Assembly: GCA_905221605.1 (NCBI GenBank)
Contig: CAJNDS010002360.1
Location: 120,001-184,000 of the forward strand
From: Symbiodinium natans
Lineage: Eukaryota; Sar; Dinophyceae; Suessiales; Symbiodiniaceae
Direction: 5' to 3'
DNA: 64,000 bases
Shown here: piece by piece, positions 1 to 11,769 of the stretch
Layout: each line of letters opens with the position of its first letter
How positions within the stretch are numbered: the stretch's first letter is position 1
Translations under genes and position numbers: made by a program
The notes under the pieces: generated by a model
Database searches by the model: none
Told to the model about the DNA's origin: nothing
What the model saw: only the letters and a program-made list of their open reading frames with translations

Positions 1-142
1 ACCGAATGCAGGAAGTGCAGATCGCAGGTCCTGCAAGCTTTCGAACGTCTTACACCTAGACGTCTCAGGAGGACCTACGTTATGGAGAGTCAGAAAGGTG
101 CATCATGCTCACAAGGCGTATCGACCGTATCGAGATTGAGTG

Positions 143-1075
143 CCTGGGGTCGAACTCCAGGACCTGGAGCCGGTGGTTCAGAAGATCAGACACCTCAAAA
201 TATTGCAGATTCACAGGACTCAAGGGACATCAAGCATCATGGGACTCTGCAGCTCTGACTCTTTGACGTCCGTGCCATCGCATCGCAGGCAAACTTTGAG
301 ATCCACTTAGTGAAACTGGTGGGCAGTGACTCGGGCAAGCCGAGCCCTGCATCTCCTCTCTGTTTCGAGCCACGAGCATACTGCCCTAATGCTGCCCTAA
401 TGGAATCTGGAAACTGATTATACAGTACATGACAGTACCTGCGTGATACGTCTAAGGCAACTGCCACGATCTTGTTCTCGCGGTCTGCCACAATACCACA
501 TGGCCTCAACTCAACTGCTGTGCAGGCTGGAAGACCTTCATGTGTAGAAATCTAATTGGCTCATCGCAATGGTTGGGCTGAAGAGTGCAATAGCTGATCC
601 AGGGCCTCTGGCGTGTCAAAGTGCGCGGGCCCGAGCCCTTTCGACCCACAGGCACCGAGAACCTGGGTTCAGCAGCACGCAAATTTTTGCACCGCAACAC
701 AACTTCTCGATTTCCCGGTCCGCTCAGAATACATTTGCGATCATACATGGGGAAGACTCTGAAAACCCCAAGCTTGGGGAGGCTCAAAGCCGGCCTCCTG
801 AGTCGAGGAATCCCACACCTGGACTCGGTGGTTGCTCTGGTCCACGATGAAGAAATATCTGCAGCAGTCTGCAGCATTCTGCACGGAAGCGGCAGGGCAG
901 CTTACAAGAGACCGACTCGGCAAGCCTACACAGCAGCAGCCGTCCAGTGTCGGACCCGCTACTTGACTTGGGTACCATGCCGAAGACTGTCAACAGGAAC
1001 CTGAATGTGTGTTCGTGCGTGAGAACCGGCCTGCCGGTGCGGTCGAATGCAACCCCACATGGATGATGCACGCAC
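143..1075 (-). CDS. NHL-repeat protein, partial multi-exon gene
   Basis: Four minus-strand blocks carry NHL beta-propeller signatures. Positions 1001-1075 (acceptor TTTTGCAG, donor GTTCCT) encode HHPCGVAFDRTGRPVLTHEH. Positions about 816-858 encode FIVDQSNHRVQVW. Positions about 462-509 encode RPCGIVADRENKIVVA-like sequence (the last residues cross a donor). Positions about 143-188 encode NHRLQVLEFD. NHL repeats typically read PxGVAxD, then a G-R-I/V-x-V-A-D turn, then NHRVQVF, and both halves are present in order. Such propellers usually bind protein or RNA partners; no catalytic domain is visible, so function is open. The gene probably runs off the left edge, and its 5' exons beyond 1.1 kb were not found. 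Exon ends are approximate except the first block. The family call is fairly secure; the exact model is not. Confidence 0.6.
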
Positions 1076-2024
1076 CTGCAAAATAGCCCACCGGGCCGAC
1101 TGCCACTACGGCTGCGGGTTCCGACAAGCTGCACGTGGTCATTCCCCACACATTCCACAGAATTCTCAAGTGGCACCCGATCCGGTCAGGCACGTGGGGC
1201 TCTCCCGGGCTGCCTGTCAGGTCGACGACATCTGCGATGGACAAAGCTCATAGAGAACTGGAAGGAAGACTGAAGCAGAACATGCTGCTGTGTGAGCTTC
1301 GTTCGATCTGACCCTTCACCCCTGATTTTCAGACATGACGTTGCTAGGCTGCGACGCCCCGGCATTCGCAGAGCAAGTCTGACAACTGGGATGCTGCTTA
1401 TTTGCCTTCGGCAAAAGCAGCCTCTCGGAGCATTGCAAACTGCTGGCAGTGCGCCGACAAGATTTGAGACCCATAGTCTATACAGCCATTAACAAAAATG
1501 TGTCAAGGGATGCAGCGCAAGGGTGCATCCGAATCTTTATGCAGGCGCTGGCTTGCTTGTAATACAACAGAAGCAGCTACGCATCATGTAGAAAGACCTA
1601 GCGACCCACTTGGTGAAGACGGGGCAACACCAGCATGGAGCAGTATCGTCTGCGGCCCTCGTCACTCGTCAAGGACTTCCAAGGGCTGCTCCAGACTTTT
1701 GCCTCTCCTGTTCTTTCTTCATTTGCTTCGTGCCTGTCCTCCTGGCGCATACCTCGTGGAGAGACTTGCTGCTTGCGCTGAGGCTGACCTGCACCTCGAC
1801 TGACAAGTCTGCAGCGAAAAGTTTGCGTCATTGGTGCAGAAGGGTACAAGGGGCCAGCAGTCTCTGACTGCAACCCTGCATTATTGCCACTCAAGCACTT
1901 TGTGTAGCAAAGGCATCTGCTCCAAGCTTCGTGCCAGACTGCTGCAGCTCACCTTCCATCAGCACAGCAAACTCAAAGAAACGGCGCCGCGGCGCCAGGA
2001 CTTGGAGACTTCGCTGGCGCACGA

Positions 2025-2075
2025 GTGCGCGCGCGCGCGCGCGCGCGCGCGGGTTTGTGTGCGCGTAGGCGCGCA
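2025..2075. repeat. CG dinucleotide tract
   Basis: An alternating GC run of about 26 bases is followed by a GTGCGCG-type tail. The overlapping ORFs are trivial. Confidence 0.9.
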
Positions 2076-2417
2076 TGCACGCACAAGTCACACATCACAA
2101 GATACCACAAGCCTAACGCGGCAAACTGCACTTGCACTTTGCCCAAGAACCCTCTGCCGACAAGTGTTTCCTCAGCTCTTGGGCGCAAGAAATCACACCA
2201 CTGCCTGAAGGCCTAGGGAAGAAGAAACTAAGCCCAGCTTCACTAGTTGGGGCGGGGGCCCGCACCAGGATCCCGAGGCCTCGAGACCTTTATTTGGTAC
2301 CAGTACTTGTTTGCTTTTGGGTGCCTCGTCTGTGCATGAGCGTGATTGCACGAACCCGCTCAAAGTCTGAAACCTTCACGGGATCTCTGGTTTGGGTTGC
2401 CTCGCCGCAGGGCAGGA

Positions 2418-2450
2418 CCAGGCCGAGGCATGTCGCGTAGCGTTAAAAGT
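2418..2450. repeat. Dispersed repeat, GCGTAGCGTTAAAA module, copy 1
   Basis: About 33 bases beginning CCAGGCCGAGGC and ending GCGTAGCGTTAAAAGT recur nearly unchanged at 51649-51682, and in part at 26180-26205. This points to one dispersed family with copies more than 20 kb apart. Confidence 0.6.
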
Positions 2451-2779
2451 AAAAAGCGGGCGGCACACTAGCCCCTACATTTTCCTACATTTTCCTAGGC
2501 CTCCAATAAAACGCTCTTTAAATATGGGTTGCTTCAAACTGTTTGCTCTTGCTCCATTTGGGCCCTGTTAAAACAAGTCTTGCTCCGCGTCTCTAGCCAA
2601 AATTGGTTTTCTTCAAATGTGGTGGGGGGGCTTATGAATGAGAAGCTGGGATTAGGTCACAGATGCTATCCAGGAATGTTGCTGGAAGCCCAGAGTCCCA
2701 GAGAAAGGCCCTGCATTGAGTGGGACAGTGTGACCCAAAACAAGCCAAGACAGCAATCTTCGCTCTCGATGGTGCTTGT

Positions 2780-3991
2780 GGCCGATACAGCTGGAGAAAT
2801 AAGTCCACATCGCCTCCGTGATCCCTTTCTGTCCGGAGATGTCCAGTGCGAGACTCTCCAACATCGAGGGGCCCGCAAGGAATCCAGCTGCCAAGGCCCC
2901 AACTCCTGCGGCGCCCACTTGCAACACTTTGTGACTGTATGCTTCAGGGATTGCACTGGACGAAGATGTTCCTTTCGGAATGAACCAAAAGTATGACACA
3001 AGATAAAGGACGGCGCGCAGGAGCTCCATTTGCTGCACGGTAAAGGGGGAGGAGCTCTGCTCTTGATGTGTTCAACGCTACAGTGCGATCTAATTACGAA
3101 GCTCAACAGTGTCTTCCCAGGCCGATACCAACAACTGTGCAAGCATGAGGACCAGATCTAGAATTCTAGAGCCACGATGATTACGAAGACTTCTAGCCGC
3201 AGATGGACATTCCCCACACCGGCTTTGGCTGTCCAGAGGCATGTGTGACGAACCTTGACGCATATTCAAGCATCGCACTAACTGCAAATAACAACCGCAT
3301 GGTGCATGTACAGTTGTGGCCAGTCCATAAAGCACCGTCCTTCATCAGAGAGACGTGGTCCCGTGGAGAGTCGGAGCTCAAGTCGCCGCAGCCGGGTCAT
3401 TTGGCCGAGTGCGTCACCCAATGCCACGGCTGACACGTCCTCGCACATGTGGCTTATGTAACAAACTATGATGTATGCACAACATTGTTCAATTTCCCCA
3501 TTGTTAAGGGAGCAAGGGTCGAAGAAGCAAACTCAACACATGTTGCAAAGGCTGTCATTGCATCCGCCACGAAACAGACGCAACAAGTTGATATGCCAGG
3601 CGTCAGAGAGCCGTCCACAACCCTGGAAACCGAGGAACAGGTCTTCAAGCGACTCATAGGGCAAGTTCTGCGCGAGGAGAGCCTTAGTGCATGGTGCAAC
3701 CATGTGCAATCACTATGATCCGTCAAGCAGATTGAGCAAGCCAGTATGCCACAAAAACGCCGTGGTGACGCAGTCGAGCAACGACTTGCTCGTCTCTAAG
3801 GTTCTTCTGGCAGTCACCACCTGCAACTGACAAACCAGCAAGGCTTGGCGACTCTCTGATTGAAACACAACATGCCAGCGCTGAGATTTGCTGAGACCCA
3901 CACCAAAGTGAAGCATGAGCTGGTGCAAGCGCGAGCGGCCAAGAGCCGGAGCGATTAGTGACAGATCCGCGCCGACAGCAGCTGCCTTCAC
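2780..3991 (-). CDS. Candidate exons of a membrane protein
   Basis: Three minus-strand stretches have protein-like composition, but no family is recognised. Positions 3713-3991 are open for about 92 codons with mixed helical composition, ending in a stop. Positions about 3090-3180 encode a hydrophobic helix (LDLVLMLAQLLVSAW) followed by charged residues. Positions about 2785-3038 encode LLRAVLYLVSYFWF and then VGALAAGFLAG, consistent with two membrane segments. They follow the same strand as the neighbouring genes and could belong to one transcript. I could not confirm splice junctions between them, and 3449-3718 is also open on the plus strand, so this is a weak call. Confidence 0.3.
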
Positions 3992-4079
3992 GAAGGACCC
4001 CGCCTCGACGCTGCGGACAGCCGAGTCTCATGACACCTGTAGGTGCAACAGCCTGACCCTGCCATCCGGGAAGTCTTGC

Positions 4080-4440
4080 TAAGCAGTCCAGGATACAGCA
4101 AATCGGCCGTGCAGGATGTCATTCAAGACCGCGTATCCTAGCCAGATGGGTTGCAGCTGCACACTGGGATGACAATCAGCATGCGTCAAGCAAACCAGGA
4201 ACCATTTCACTGAATTTGGGATATCGACTTGTGAGGCCCGCGGGCATAAACTAGCCTCTGACTTGAAGCCCATGGCAACCTCTTCAAGAGGTCGTGATAA
4301 CGGCGAGAGCTTTCTGCTGGGGATGTGCATGACAGAACACACAGTTTGGCCGTTGGTCATACTGCCAGTGTGTCTCTACATATAGATATCCGCCGACCCC
4401 AGCTTTGAGCGGGGGAGGCGCTAGTGAAGACTCCATGGCG
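4080..4440. other. No gene seen
   Basis: Unique-looking sequence between the candidate membrane-protein exons and the minisatellite. Short ORFs occur on both strands, but none has a recognisable motif. Confidence 0.4.
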
Positions 4441-4462
4441 TCGGCGTAACCCCGCACCTTAA

Positions 4463-5735
4463 GCTGACTTTAAAGGGCCCCAGTCCGTGCCCCGCCCTTC
4501 CCGCCCTTCCCGCCCTTCCCGCCCTTCCCGCCCTTCCCGCCCTTCCCGCCCTTCCCGCCCTTCCCGCCCTTCCCGCCCGCTCCGCCCGCCATGGCTCATG
4601 GCCCCATGGCCTCATGGTCCCATAAAGGGCCCCAGTGCATGCCCGCCCCCTCCACCCTTCCCGCCCGCTCTGCCCACCATGGCTCCGCATGGTCCCATGG
4701 CTCCATGCCCCTGGCCCTCCGCCCACTGGCCCCATGGCCCATGGTCCCATGGCATGCCCGCCCCCTCAGCCCTTCCCGCTCTTCCCGCCCATGGCTCCAT
4801 GCCCCCCGCCCTTCCCGCGCTTCCCGCCCTTCCCGCCCTTCCCGCCCGCTCCGCCTCATGGTCCCATAAAAGGGCCCCAGTGCATGCTTGCCCCCTCCGC
4901 CCTTCCCGCCCTTCCCGCCCATGGCTCATGGCCCCATAGCCCCATGGTCCCATGGCTCCATGCCGCCTGGCCCACTCCTGGCCCCATACTCCTCTCTTCT
5001 TTAGCTGGCTTTGTGCCCTTCCCGCTTTTCCCGCCCCGCCATGGCTCATGGCCCCCTGGCCTCATGGTCCCGTGGCTTCATGCCTCCTGGCCCCATGCCC
5101 CTTTCTTCTATAAGCTGACTTTAAAGGGCCCCAGTCCATGCCCGCCCTCCGCCCTTCCCGCCCTTCCCGCCCGCTCCGCCCGCCATGGCTCATGGCCCCA
5201 TGGCCCCATGGTCCCATAAAAGGGCCCCAGTGCATGCCCGCCCCCTCCGCCCTTCCCGCCCTTCCCGCCCGCTCCGCCTGCCATGGCTCATGGCCCCATG
5301 GCCTCATGGTCCCAAAAAGGGCCCCAGTGCATGCCCGCCCCCTCCACCCTTCCCGCCCGCTCTGCCCACCATGGCTCGCATGGTCCCATGGCTCCATGGC
5401 TCTGGCCCTCCGCCCACTGGCCCATGGCCCATAATCCCATGGCATGCCCTTCCCGCCCATGGCTCATGGCCCCATAGCCCCGTGGTCCCATGGCTCCATG
5501 CCCCCTGGCCCACTCCTGGCCCCGCTGGCTTCGTGCTGACTGTAAAGGGCCCTTCCCGCCCTTCCTGCCCTTCCCGCCCGCCATGGCTCATGGCCCAATG
5601 GCCCTATGGTCCCATGGCTCCATGCTCCCTGGCTCTTGATAAGCTGACTTTAAAGGGCCCCAGTGCATGCCCGCCCCCTCCGCCCTTCCCGCCCTCCCGC
5701 CCTTCCCGCCCTTCCTGCCCTTCCCGCTCACTCTC
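4463..5735. repeat. GC-rich compound minisatellite
   Basis: Two interleaved units make this block. One is the decamer CCCTTCCCGC, nine or more perfect copies at 4494-4575. The other is a module rich in CCATGG (GCCATGGCTCATGGCCCC and relatives). Together they form a higher-order unit of roughly 130-200 bp that also carries AAGCTGACTTTAAAGGGCCC at about 4463, 5112 and 5640. Overlapping ORFs of 90-216 codons exist on both strands with Ser/Arg/Pro-rich or Gly/Arg-rich repeats. They are by-products of periodicity and GC content; no unique N or C terminus supports a protein. Confidence 0.9.
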
Positions 5736-6034
5736 CTCCTGCCTCTGCGAATTCGTCGAAAGATGGCCTGCCATCCTTGTTCTTGTCCGGTTTGCGCGGA
5801 GCATCAGGTTGAGGGGTCGGCGGCACTGGCGGTAAATCGGGCAGCGCGAGGTCCCCAAAGGACCGAGCAAATGCGGACCTTTTAGCCCGGGTCGTCCCGG
5901 GAATAGCCTTGCTGGCCTCTGCCCTTCTGCGAAGCAGAATTAGGCCGGACGCCAGTGCCGCCGACCCCCGCGTGCCGCCGGTGAACGGTTTTTTTTTCGT
6001 GGTTTTTTGCGTCGCCACGGAGGCCCCCAGAGGG

Positions 6035-6375
6035 CGCGCATCATGAGCATCAGCGGGTCCAGCCCGGGACCCCCAGGCGCGCATCAGGAGCATCAGCGGC
6101 TCCCGGGGCGGGACCCGGGGGCGCATCAGGAGCATGATGCCCCCCAAAGGGCGGGCATAAGCGATGTGTCTAAGCCCGGTGCTAGGAAAAGGGGAGTTTA
6201 GGGGCCTTATAAAGTGCTTAGAAACTTTAAGGGAGTCTAGGAGCCTCAAACGCTTCGAGATTTGAAGGGAGTTTAGGGGCCTGAAAATGCTTGGAAACTT
6301 TGAGGGGGTTGAGGAGCCTCAAACGCTTAGAGATTTTAAGGGAGTTTAGGGGTCTCAAAATGCTTAGAGACTGCT
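6035..6375. repeat. Two short degenerate tandem repeats
   Basis: At 6040-6140 a unit resembling GCGCATCAGGAGCATCAGCG recurs about four times. At 6190-6375 a unit of about 30-60 bp resembling GGGAGTTTAGGGGCCTCAAA recurs four to five times with variation. Open frames over them look non-coding. Confidence 0.75.
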
Positions 6376-6619
6376 CGCCCCGCGCTTCTGCCTGCGCTGC
6401 CCGCCCATGGGCGCAGCCCCTTAAAATAGATATATGGTACCTCCTCCATTGTTCGTTGTTGTGTTGGCTTTCCCTCAAGTCGAACAATTGAGAGAATTTT
6501 CTGTGGGATTCTCTTTCAAGCTCAACCCCTGAACCCTGTGCCCCTGGATAACGGACTCCGCAATCGGATTGCTGAACCCGGCAGGACATTTTGCAAAAAC
6601 CATAACAACCACATAACAC

Positions 6620-6670
6620 AGCAGTAGTAGTGGTAGTAGTAGTCGTCGTCGTCGCCGCCGTCGTCGTAGA
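6620..6670. repeat. Trinucleotide microsatellite
   Basis: A GTA-type run changes into GTC and then GCC triplets within 50 bases. Confidence 0.85.
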
Positions 6671-7289
6671 GCTGAACTTGGTGCCCTAGTCGCAAACCTG
6701 TAAAAGAAGAAAACACAACGAACCACGTGTCCATAGCTTCCCCCTACGGGGTCAGACATGACAACCAGGAAACTTGGAGCAAAGCAAGCAACCCTGCCAA
6801 AGTATAGAAATCGAAAACATAGCGCGAGCGAGCGATCATCAGAGCGCCCACCAACCCACCACCATGGCAGACCAGCCGTCTCCCACGCAGCCCCGCCCCG
6901 TGTCTAGCGACCCGCAGACGTTGCTGCAATCACATAAATCATGATCTGTTTCCAATGTGTTTGCCGGAATGCTTCCTAAACGTTGGTTTAGTTAGGAGCC
7001 CCTGGGTTGGGTTTACGGTTTGGGCCTAGGCTGTTCCGTTGTGGAATTTTGAGAATAGTTGAAACTGATGGATTTGGGGACCAGGGAAACGGTCCGTTTT
7101 GATTGTTGGATGTTTGTTGAGCGGAAAACATGCTAAAGACCGTGCACCCAGACACGTGAGCCTGAATTAAAAGAATGTGGCAAGCCTACGAAGCATCACT
7201 CACTATGCTCTCGTAAATTGAGGAACATTGGGGTTGAGATCCCCCTCCAACCAATTCTGTGTTTAAAGGCCGCCGAGTTCTGAGTTAAG

Positions 7290-8009
7290 TTAGCCCCTCG
7301 AAACGCAGCGGCCGCCTCCCCCTTTACCCCGCCGTGCGTTTAAGAGGCCATTGGGTTCTGCGGTTTCAAGTTTGACGGCCGGTTCACTGCATGAGTATTT
7401 GAGCTGGCTCAAAAGACTGTAAATCAAACTCGTGAAGTGACTTGCAGCTTGAATCAGCTGATGGGAACCGAGATTTTCAAAGATATCATGCTGCAAGTTC
7501 TGCTCATTGAGTTTGTGAAGAATACTACTTAAGCTAGGGTCGCTTGTTATTAACACATCACTTACGATAAATAAAACCAAAATACCACAACTATCTAGCA
7601 CCTGACTAAAATAACAAAGCCGATGTAAATGTTGAGTCACCTTTTGAACCACGATATTCTTTTGAAGTCGACCGATATTACTGTATGTTCCGTCACAACC
7701 TAAACTGGCGATATCCAGAAGTTGAATGTATGAATCATAGCACAAGACTTGTGGATCGCTTAGGGGCCATGCACTGAGCACATTTTCACAGGATTTGAAG
7801 CCGAAAACCGTGGCAATAGGGGAAGCATACATAGCAGAAGTATATATACGTGTCGGAAAGGGGGCTCCCCCCCAACCCTGCCCTCGTATCGGGACCGACC
7901 TATCACCATGTGGGGGGGGGGGGGTGGAGACATATATCGGGCCGGAGGTAGGGATCCAATTGTAAACCAACACGACAGCCAGAACTCCAACGCAGCTCGC
8001 TCTCGTCAA
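7290..8009 (-). CDS. Unrecognised 239-codon ORF
   Basis: A single frame stays open for 720 bases in DNA that is more AT-rich than its surroundings. The middle (residues about 85-200) has a normal mixture of hydrophobic and charged residues. The first 60 residues overlap a poly-G run at 7912-7925, and the last 15 are Gly/Arg-rich. No family motif or splice model was found. It lies downstream of the TIR-like gene on the same strand and might contain its 3' exons or chance sequence. Confidence 0.22.
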   Translation of the reverse strand: MTRASCVGVLAVVLVYNWIPTSGPIYVSTPPPPHGDRSVPIRGQGWGGAPFPTRIYTSAMYASPIATVFGFKSCENVLSAWPLSDPQVLCYDSYIQLLDIASLGCDGTYSNIGRLQKNIVVQKVTQHLHRLCYFSQVLDSCGILVLFIVSDVLITSDPSLSSILHKLNEQNLQHDIFENLGSHQLIQAASHFTSLIYSLLSQLKYSCSEPAVKLETAEPNGLLNARRGKGGGGRCVSRG

Positions 8010-8454
8010 AACTGACTAACCACTAACATCAGTATGCTTGAACAACGCCTTCGTGTTCAAGAGCAGGAGCTTCCGTCAGATCAGCTGCCTGCGCAATCCT
8101 GAGCACATTTATAAGGGCTCTCTGAGAATATGGAAAGAATGCCGGGGCTTGGGATGTTCCAGCTGTGTTCTTCACGATGTGGTGCCTTTGGCCAGACCCT
8201 GTTGTACCAGCACAGTCACTTTACGGATGACCAGGAAGTACACTCCGTAGAAAAGAAGTTGACTCGGGCTCTTGCTCAACCAAAGAGTGCGAGACCTAGT
8301 CCGCAAAGAGTGTTCAACGCCCAGTGGCGAGTTCAGGATCATCCTCCGATCGCTTTCGCGACTAGCTTGCGCATGTTCCACCCGAATCTCCTTGTTTCTG
8401 CAACTTCATAGGCGTGGCCTAGCTGACATGCAACGCAAAAATTCGCAACAGTTG

Positions 8455-10095
8455 TCTGAGGTCAAGTCGAAGGCCTTCATGATGAGCTCAAACGGAAAGC
8501 GGCTTTCCCGGTGTCGCTTGCGCCGAGCTTGCTTGGGGCCAGTGCCGTCTGCGGCTATGAAGCCCTCGGTGATTCCGATGGCTTCCCTCTGACTCGGGTC
8601 GTACGTGTAGATGTCGAAGAAGTAGGGTTTGGGCTCATCCGGGCCATCCAGGACTGGCACCAACAAGATGCGAAGAGAACACATGCAGTCTGCTGCCATA
8701 TGGGGCTTCACAACCTTCATAGGACACACAGCACTGCGTTGCAACCCCTGGGCCCAGTCATTCGCATGATGCAAGCAAGCATCCCAGGTCAACGCTGAGG
8801 TGCTGTGTATTAAGATGCGAGCGACGCAACACTTTCCATACCGCCGGCCTTTCTCGCCTTCGGCTTGCTTCAAGGTTGAGACGTAAGTCTCGTAGATGCA
8901 CCAGACACGCCTGGGCCACTCAGTATAGCACCAAGCCTCTACCCAGTGCAGCTGTGCAATATTGTGCAATGCCCAATCCATCACTACATGCTGGAACTAC
9001 GCACTACTGCAGTCTGCTGCATGTAGATCAAGTTTGCGGTGTGCGTCAAGGCTAAATTGCGACGTGATGCGTGTAGCACACGGCATCCTTGTCGAGGATC
9101 GACACAGTACCAGCCGCGCTCCCCATGGCTCTTTGAAAACCTTAGGGAGGAGGGTGACAGACCTGGGTGTCGAAGACTCATATACATGTATATATATATA
9201 TATATTCAAATCATATATGTTCAATGCAGATGCGCGTGTACATACACACATACCTACATAGAAAAACAGTCAGATATGTGCAATTTAGTGTGCCTCTGTG
9301 TGTGTGTGTGACGATTTTCGCCGAGTTTACGCAGTGTTATGACATGTTGTAGGCTTTGGAAATGGTTTGGGCCCTGAGGCTTTTTGCAAGCCTCCCCTGA
9401 AACCGTGGGAAGGCGTGGAGACGTCAGACTCCTGACCATATTTACTATACGGCGTATAGTATACGCACATTTGCACACTTGTGTGGCGTTGCTCGCAAGC
9501 AGATTTCAACCACGAAGCTACTGCTGGCGGGGTCCGCGCCAATGTCCTGATGCACCGCCCATTGGTTGTTTGCATAGGCGCAAACCTTGGACTTGCAGAG
9601 CCCTTTGCCCTGATCAAAGCGTGCCGCGCACGACCACGCTACTGAATCTCAAGAAGAGTGGAATCTCTGCGCTCGCAATTATTCCAAGAACATCCCCAAC
9701 CGAGATGCCCAGTAGGCGGTGTTTCTCTGGAGATTGCCTCAGCTTGCTTAATGCACCACGCCGAATGCAGACACTCGTTGTACCTCTTGGTTCTGGCACT
9801 TGCTCGGGCGGAAGAGTCACGGTCGTGCAAGTGCTGCTTCAAGCACATGGCGAAGTCCACCACGGGCTCGCCCCACCTTGGGCCAGAAGCTGCTAGGTCG
9901 CTGTGCGGTTGAGGGTTCAGGGCTTAAGGCTTCGGGTTTCGGGACTGAGCATGTTGATGAAGTCATGTGGCATGATCAGCATCGCATTCTAAACGGTATC
10001 AGGGCAAGCGGCCAGTGAGAAACGAACCAATCACACGGCTGGGGCTCTTCCTTGCGCCAACGAATGACACCCTCTGCATGAAGCGAGGCATTGAA
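8455..10095 (-). CDS. TIR-like (FVSHW...RVWCIYE) protein, multi-exon
   Basis: Exon 10010-10095 ends in CDWFVSHW. Its GC donor (GCTTGC) joins acceptor CCAAG at 9877 so that the protein reads FVSHWPWGEPVVDF across the junction, and the second exon continues with CLKQHLHD (start 9876, end about 9825). Exon 8910 to about 8830 (acceptor GGCCCAG) encodes RVWCIYETYVSTLKQAE. A block at about 8455-8640 encodes PYFFDIYTYD, then AIGITEGF, then RFPFELIMKAFDL. The order F-V-S-H-W...R-x-W-C-x-Y-E matches a large alveolate protein family that I infer to be TIR-like; substrate and partner are unknown. Exons between 9.8 and 8.9 kb, and the gene ends, were not found. The 27.3-29.4 kb gene carries the same two motifs in an unrelated membrane setting. 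Confidence 0.6.
9188..9312. repeat. TA, CA and GT microsatellites
   Basis: TATATA at 9190-9205, CACACA-type around 9240 and TGTGTG at 9298-9310. It falls inside the span of the TIR-like gene, presumably in an intron. Confidence 0.8.
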
Positions 10096-10594
10096 CTGAG
10101 CTTGTGGTGCTTCACGGTAGATGTTCAACGAGCAGGGCAAGCTCGAATTAACGAGGCTGCTAACCGAGCCACTGCGACTAGCTCCACGAAGCTGCAGGCA
10201 CGGGCAGCCGTGGCCTTGCAGAAATAGACTGCAGGAATACGCCCACAAAAGGGGGGCACTCACCAACGGCGCTGGCAGTGGGCTGGCACGTTGGGTGACC
10301 TTTAAGCTGTTAAGCTTGTCTTAAGTCTTAAGCTTGTCCGCGGCGCTGGTCGCACCAGCAAGTCCATCGCATGGTACCTGAACGACTACTTGGTGTTGCT
10401 TTCAGATGCCTCTGGCTGTGCGCCGCTGCCAAATACACACCCCGCAAATGCCTTGATATGTCTACATCCCAGGCACAAACTCACCATGGGCGGTTCCAGC
10501 GGCCTGCCTGAACGCAGAAACCGTCAGAAACAATCACGTAAGGTGGATTCGCGTAGGCAAGCCGGAATAACACCCACTGTGTACGGCGACAATG

Positions 10595-10964
10595 AATGAC
10601 GTGTGCGCGCGCGCGTTCGTGAGAGCGTGAGTGCATGCGTGGGTGGGTGTGCGTGGGTGCGCGCGTGGGTGCGCGGGTGCGTGGGTGAGTGGGTGCGTGA
10701 GTGAGTGCGTTCGTTCGTGCGTGCGTGCGTGCGTGGGTGTGCGTGTGCGTGTGCGTGTGCGTGTGCGTGTGCGTGTGCGTGTGCGTGTGCGTGTGCGTGT
10801 GCGTGTGCGTGTGCGTGTGCGTGTGCGTGTGCGTGTGCGTGTGCGTGTGCGTGTGCGTGTGCGTGTGCGTGTGGGTGTGCGTGTGCGTGTGCGTGTGCGT
10901 GTGCGTGTGCGTGTGCGTGTGCGTGTGCGTGTGGGTGTGTGCGTGTGCGTGTGCGTGTGGGTGT

Positions 10965-11040
<76 letters not shown>

Positions 11041-11047
11041 GGTGTGT

Positions 11048-11083
<36 letters not shown>

Positions 11084-11590
11084 TGTTTGTGTGTGTTGGT
11101 TGTGTGCGTGTGCGTGCTGCGTGCGTGCGCGTGTGGCGCGGGTGCGCGTGTGCGTTGCGCGTGGTGCGCGTGTGCCGTGTGCGCGTGTGCGTGTGCGCGT
11201 GCGCGTGTGCGCGTGTGCGTGTGTGCGCGTGTGCGCGTGTGCGCGTGTGCGCGTGTGCGCGTGCGCCGAGTGCGCTGTGCGCGTGTGCGCGTGTGTGCGC
11301 GTGTGCGTGTGCGTGTGCGTGTGCGTGTGCGTGTGCGTGTGCGTGTGCGTGTGCGTGTGCGTGTGCGTGTGCGTGTGCGTGTGCGTGTGCGTGTGCGTGT
11401 GCGTGTGCGTGTGCGTGTGAGTGTGCGTGTGCGTGTGCGTGTGCGTGTGCGTGTGCGTGTGCGTGTGCGTGTGCGTGTGCGTGTGCGTGTGCGTGTGCGT
11501 GGGCGTGTGCGTGTGCGTGGGCGTGTGCGTGTGCGTGTGCGTGTGCGTGTGCGTGTGCGTGTGCGTGTGCGTGTGCGTGTGCGTGTGCGT

Positions 11591-11641
<51 letters not shown>

Positions 11642-11735
11642 TTTGTTTGTTTGTTTGTTTGTTTGTTTGTTTGTTTGTTTGTTTGTTTGTGCGCGTGTGT
11701 GTGTGTGTGTGTGTGTCTCTGCGTGGCTGTCTGTC
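10595..11735. repeat. GT / CGTGTG satellite
   Basis: About 1.1 kb made mostly of the hexamer GTGTGC, with pure GT blocks at 10970-11030 and 11600-11636. It ends in a TTTG tetramer array (11637-11690). Very long ORFs (up to 454 codons) occur in five frames, encoding only Val/Cys, Ala/Cys, Thr/His or Arg/Thr runs. They are artefacts of composition. Confidence 0.95.
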
Positions 11736-11769
11736 TCATTCCGGGCATCGTGCTTCCGTAGGTTTCCAG

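Noticed and set aside
4487-5835. Ser-Arg-Pro and Gly-Arg repeat ORFs on both strands
   Set aside because: Minisatellite periodicity; open in both strands and several frames.
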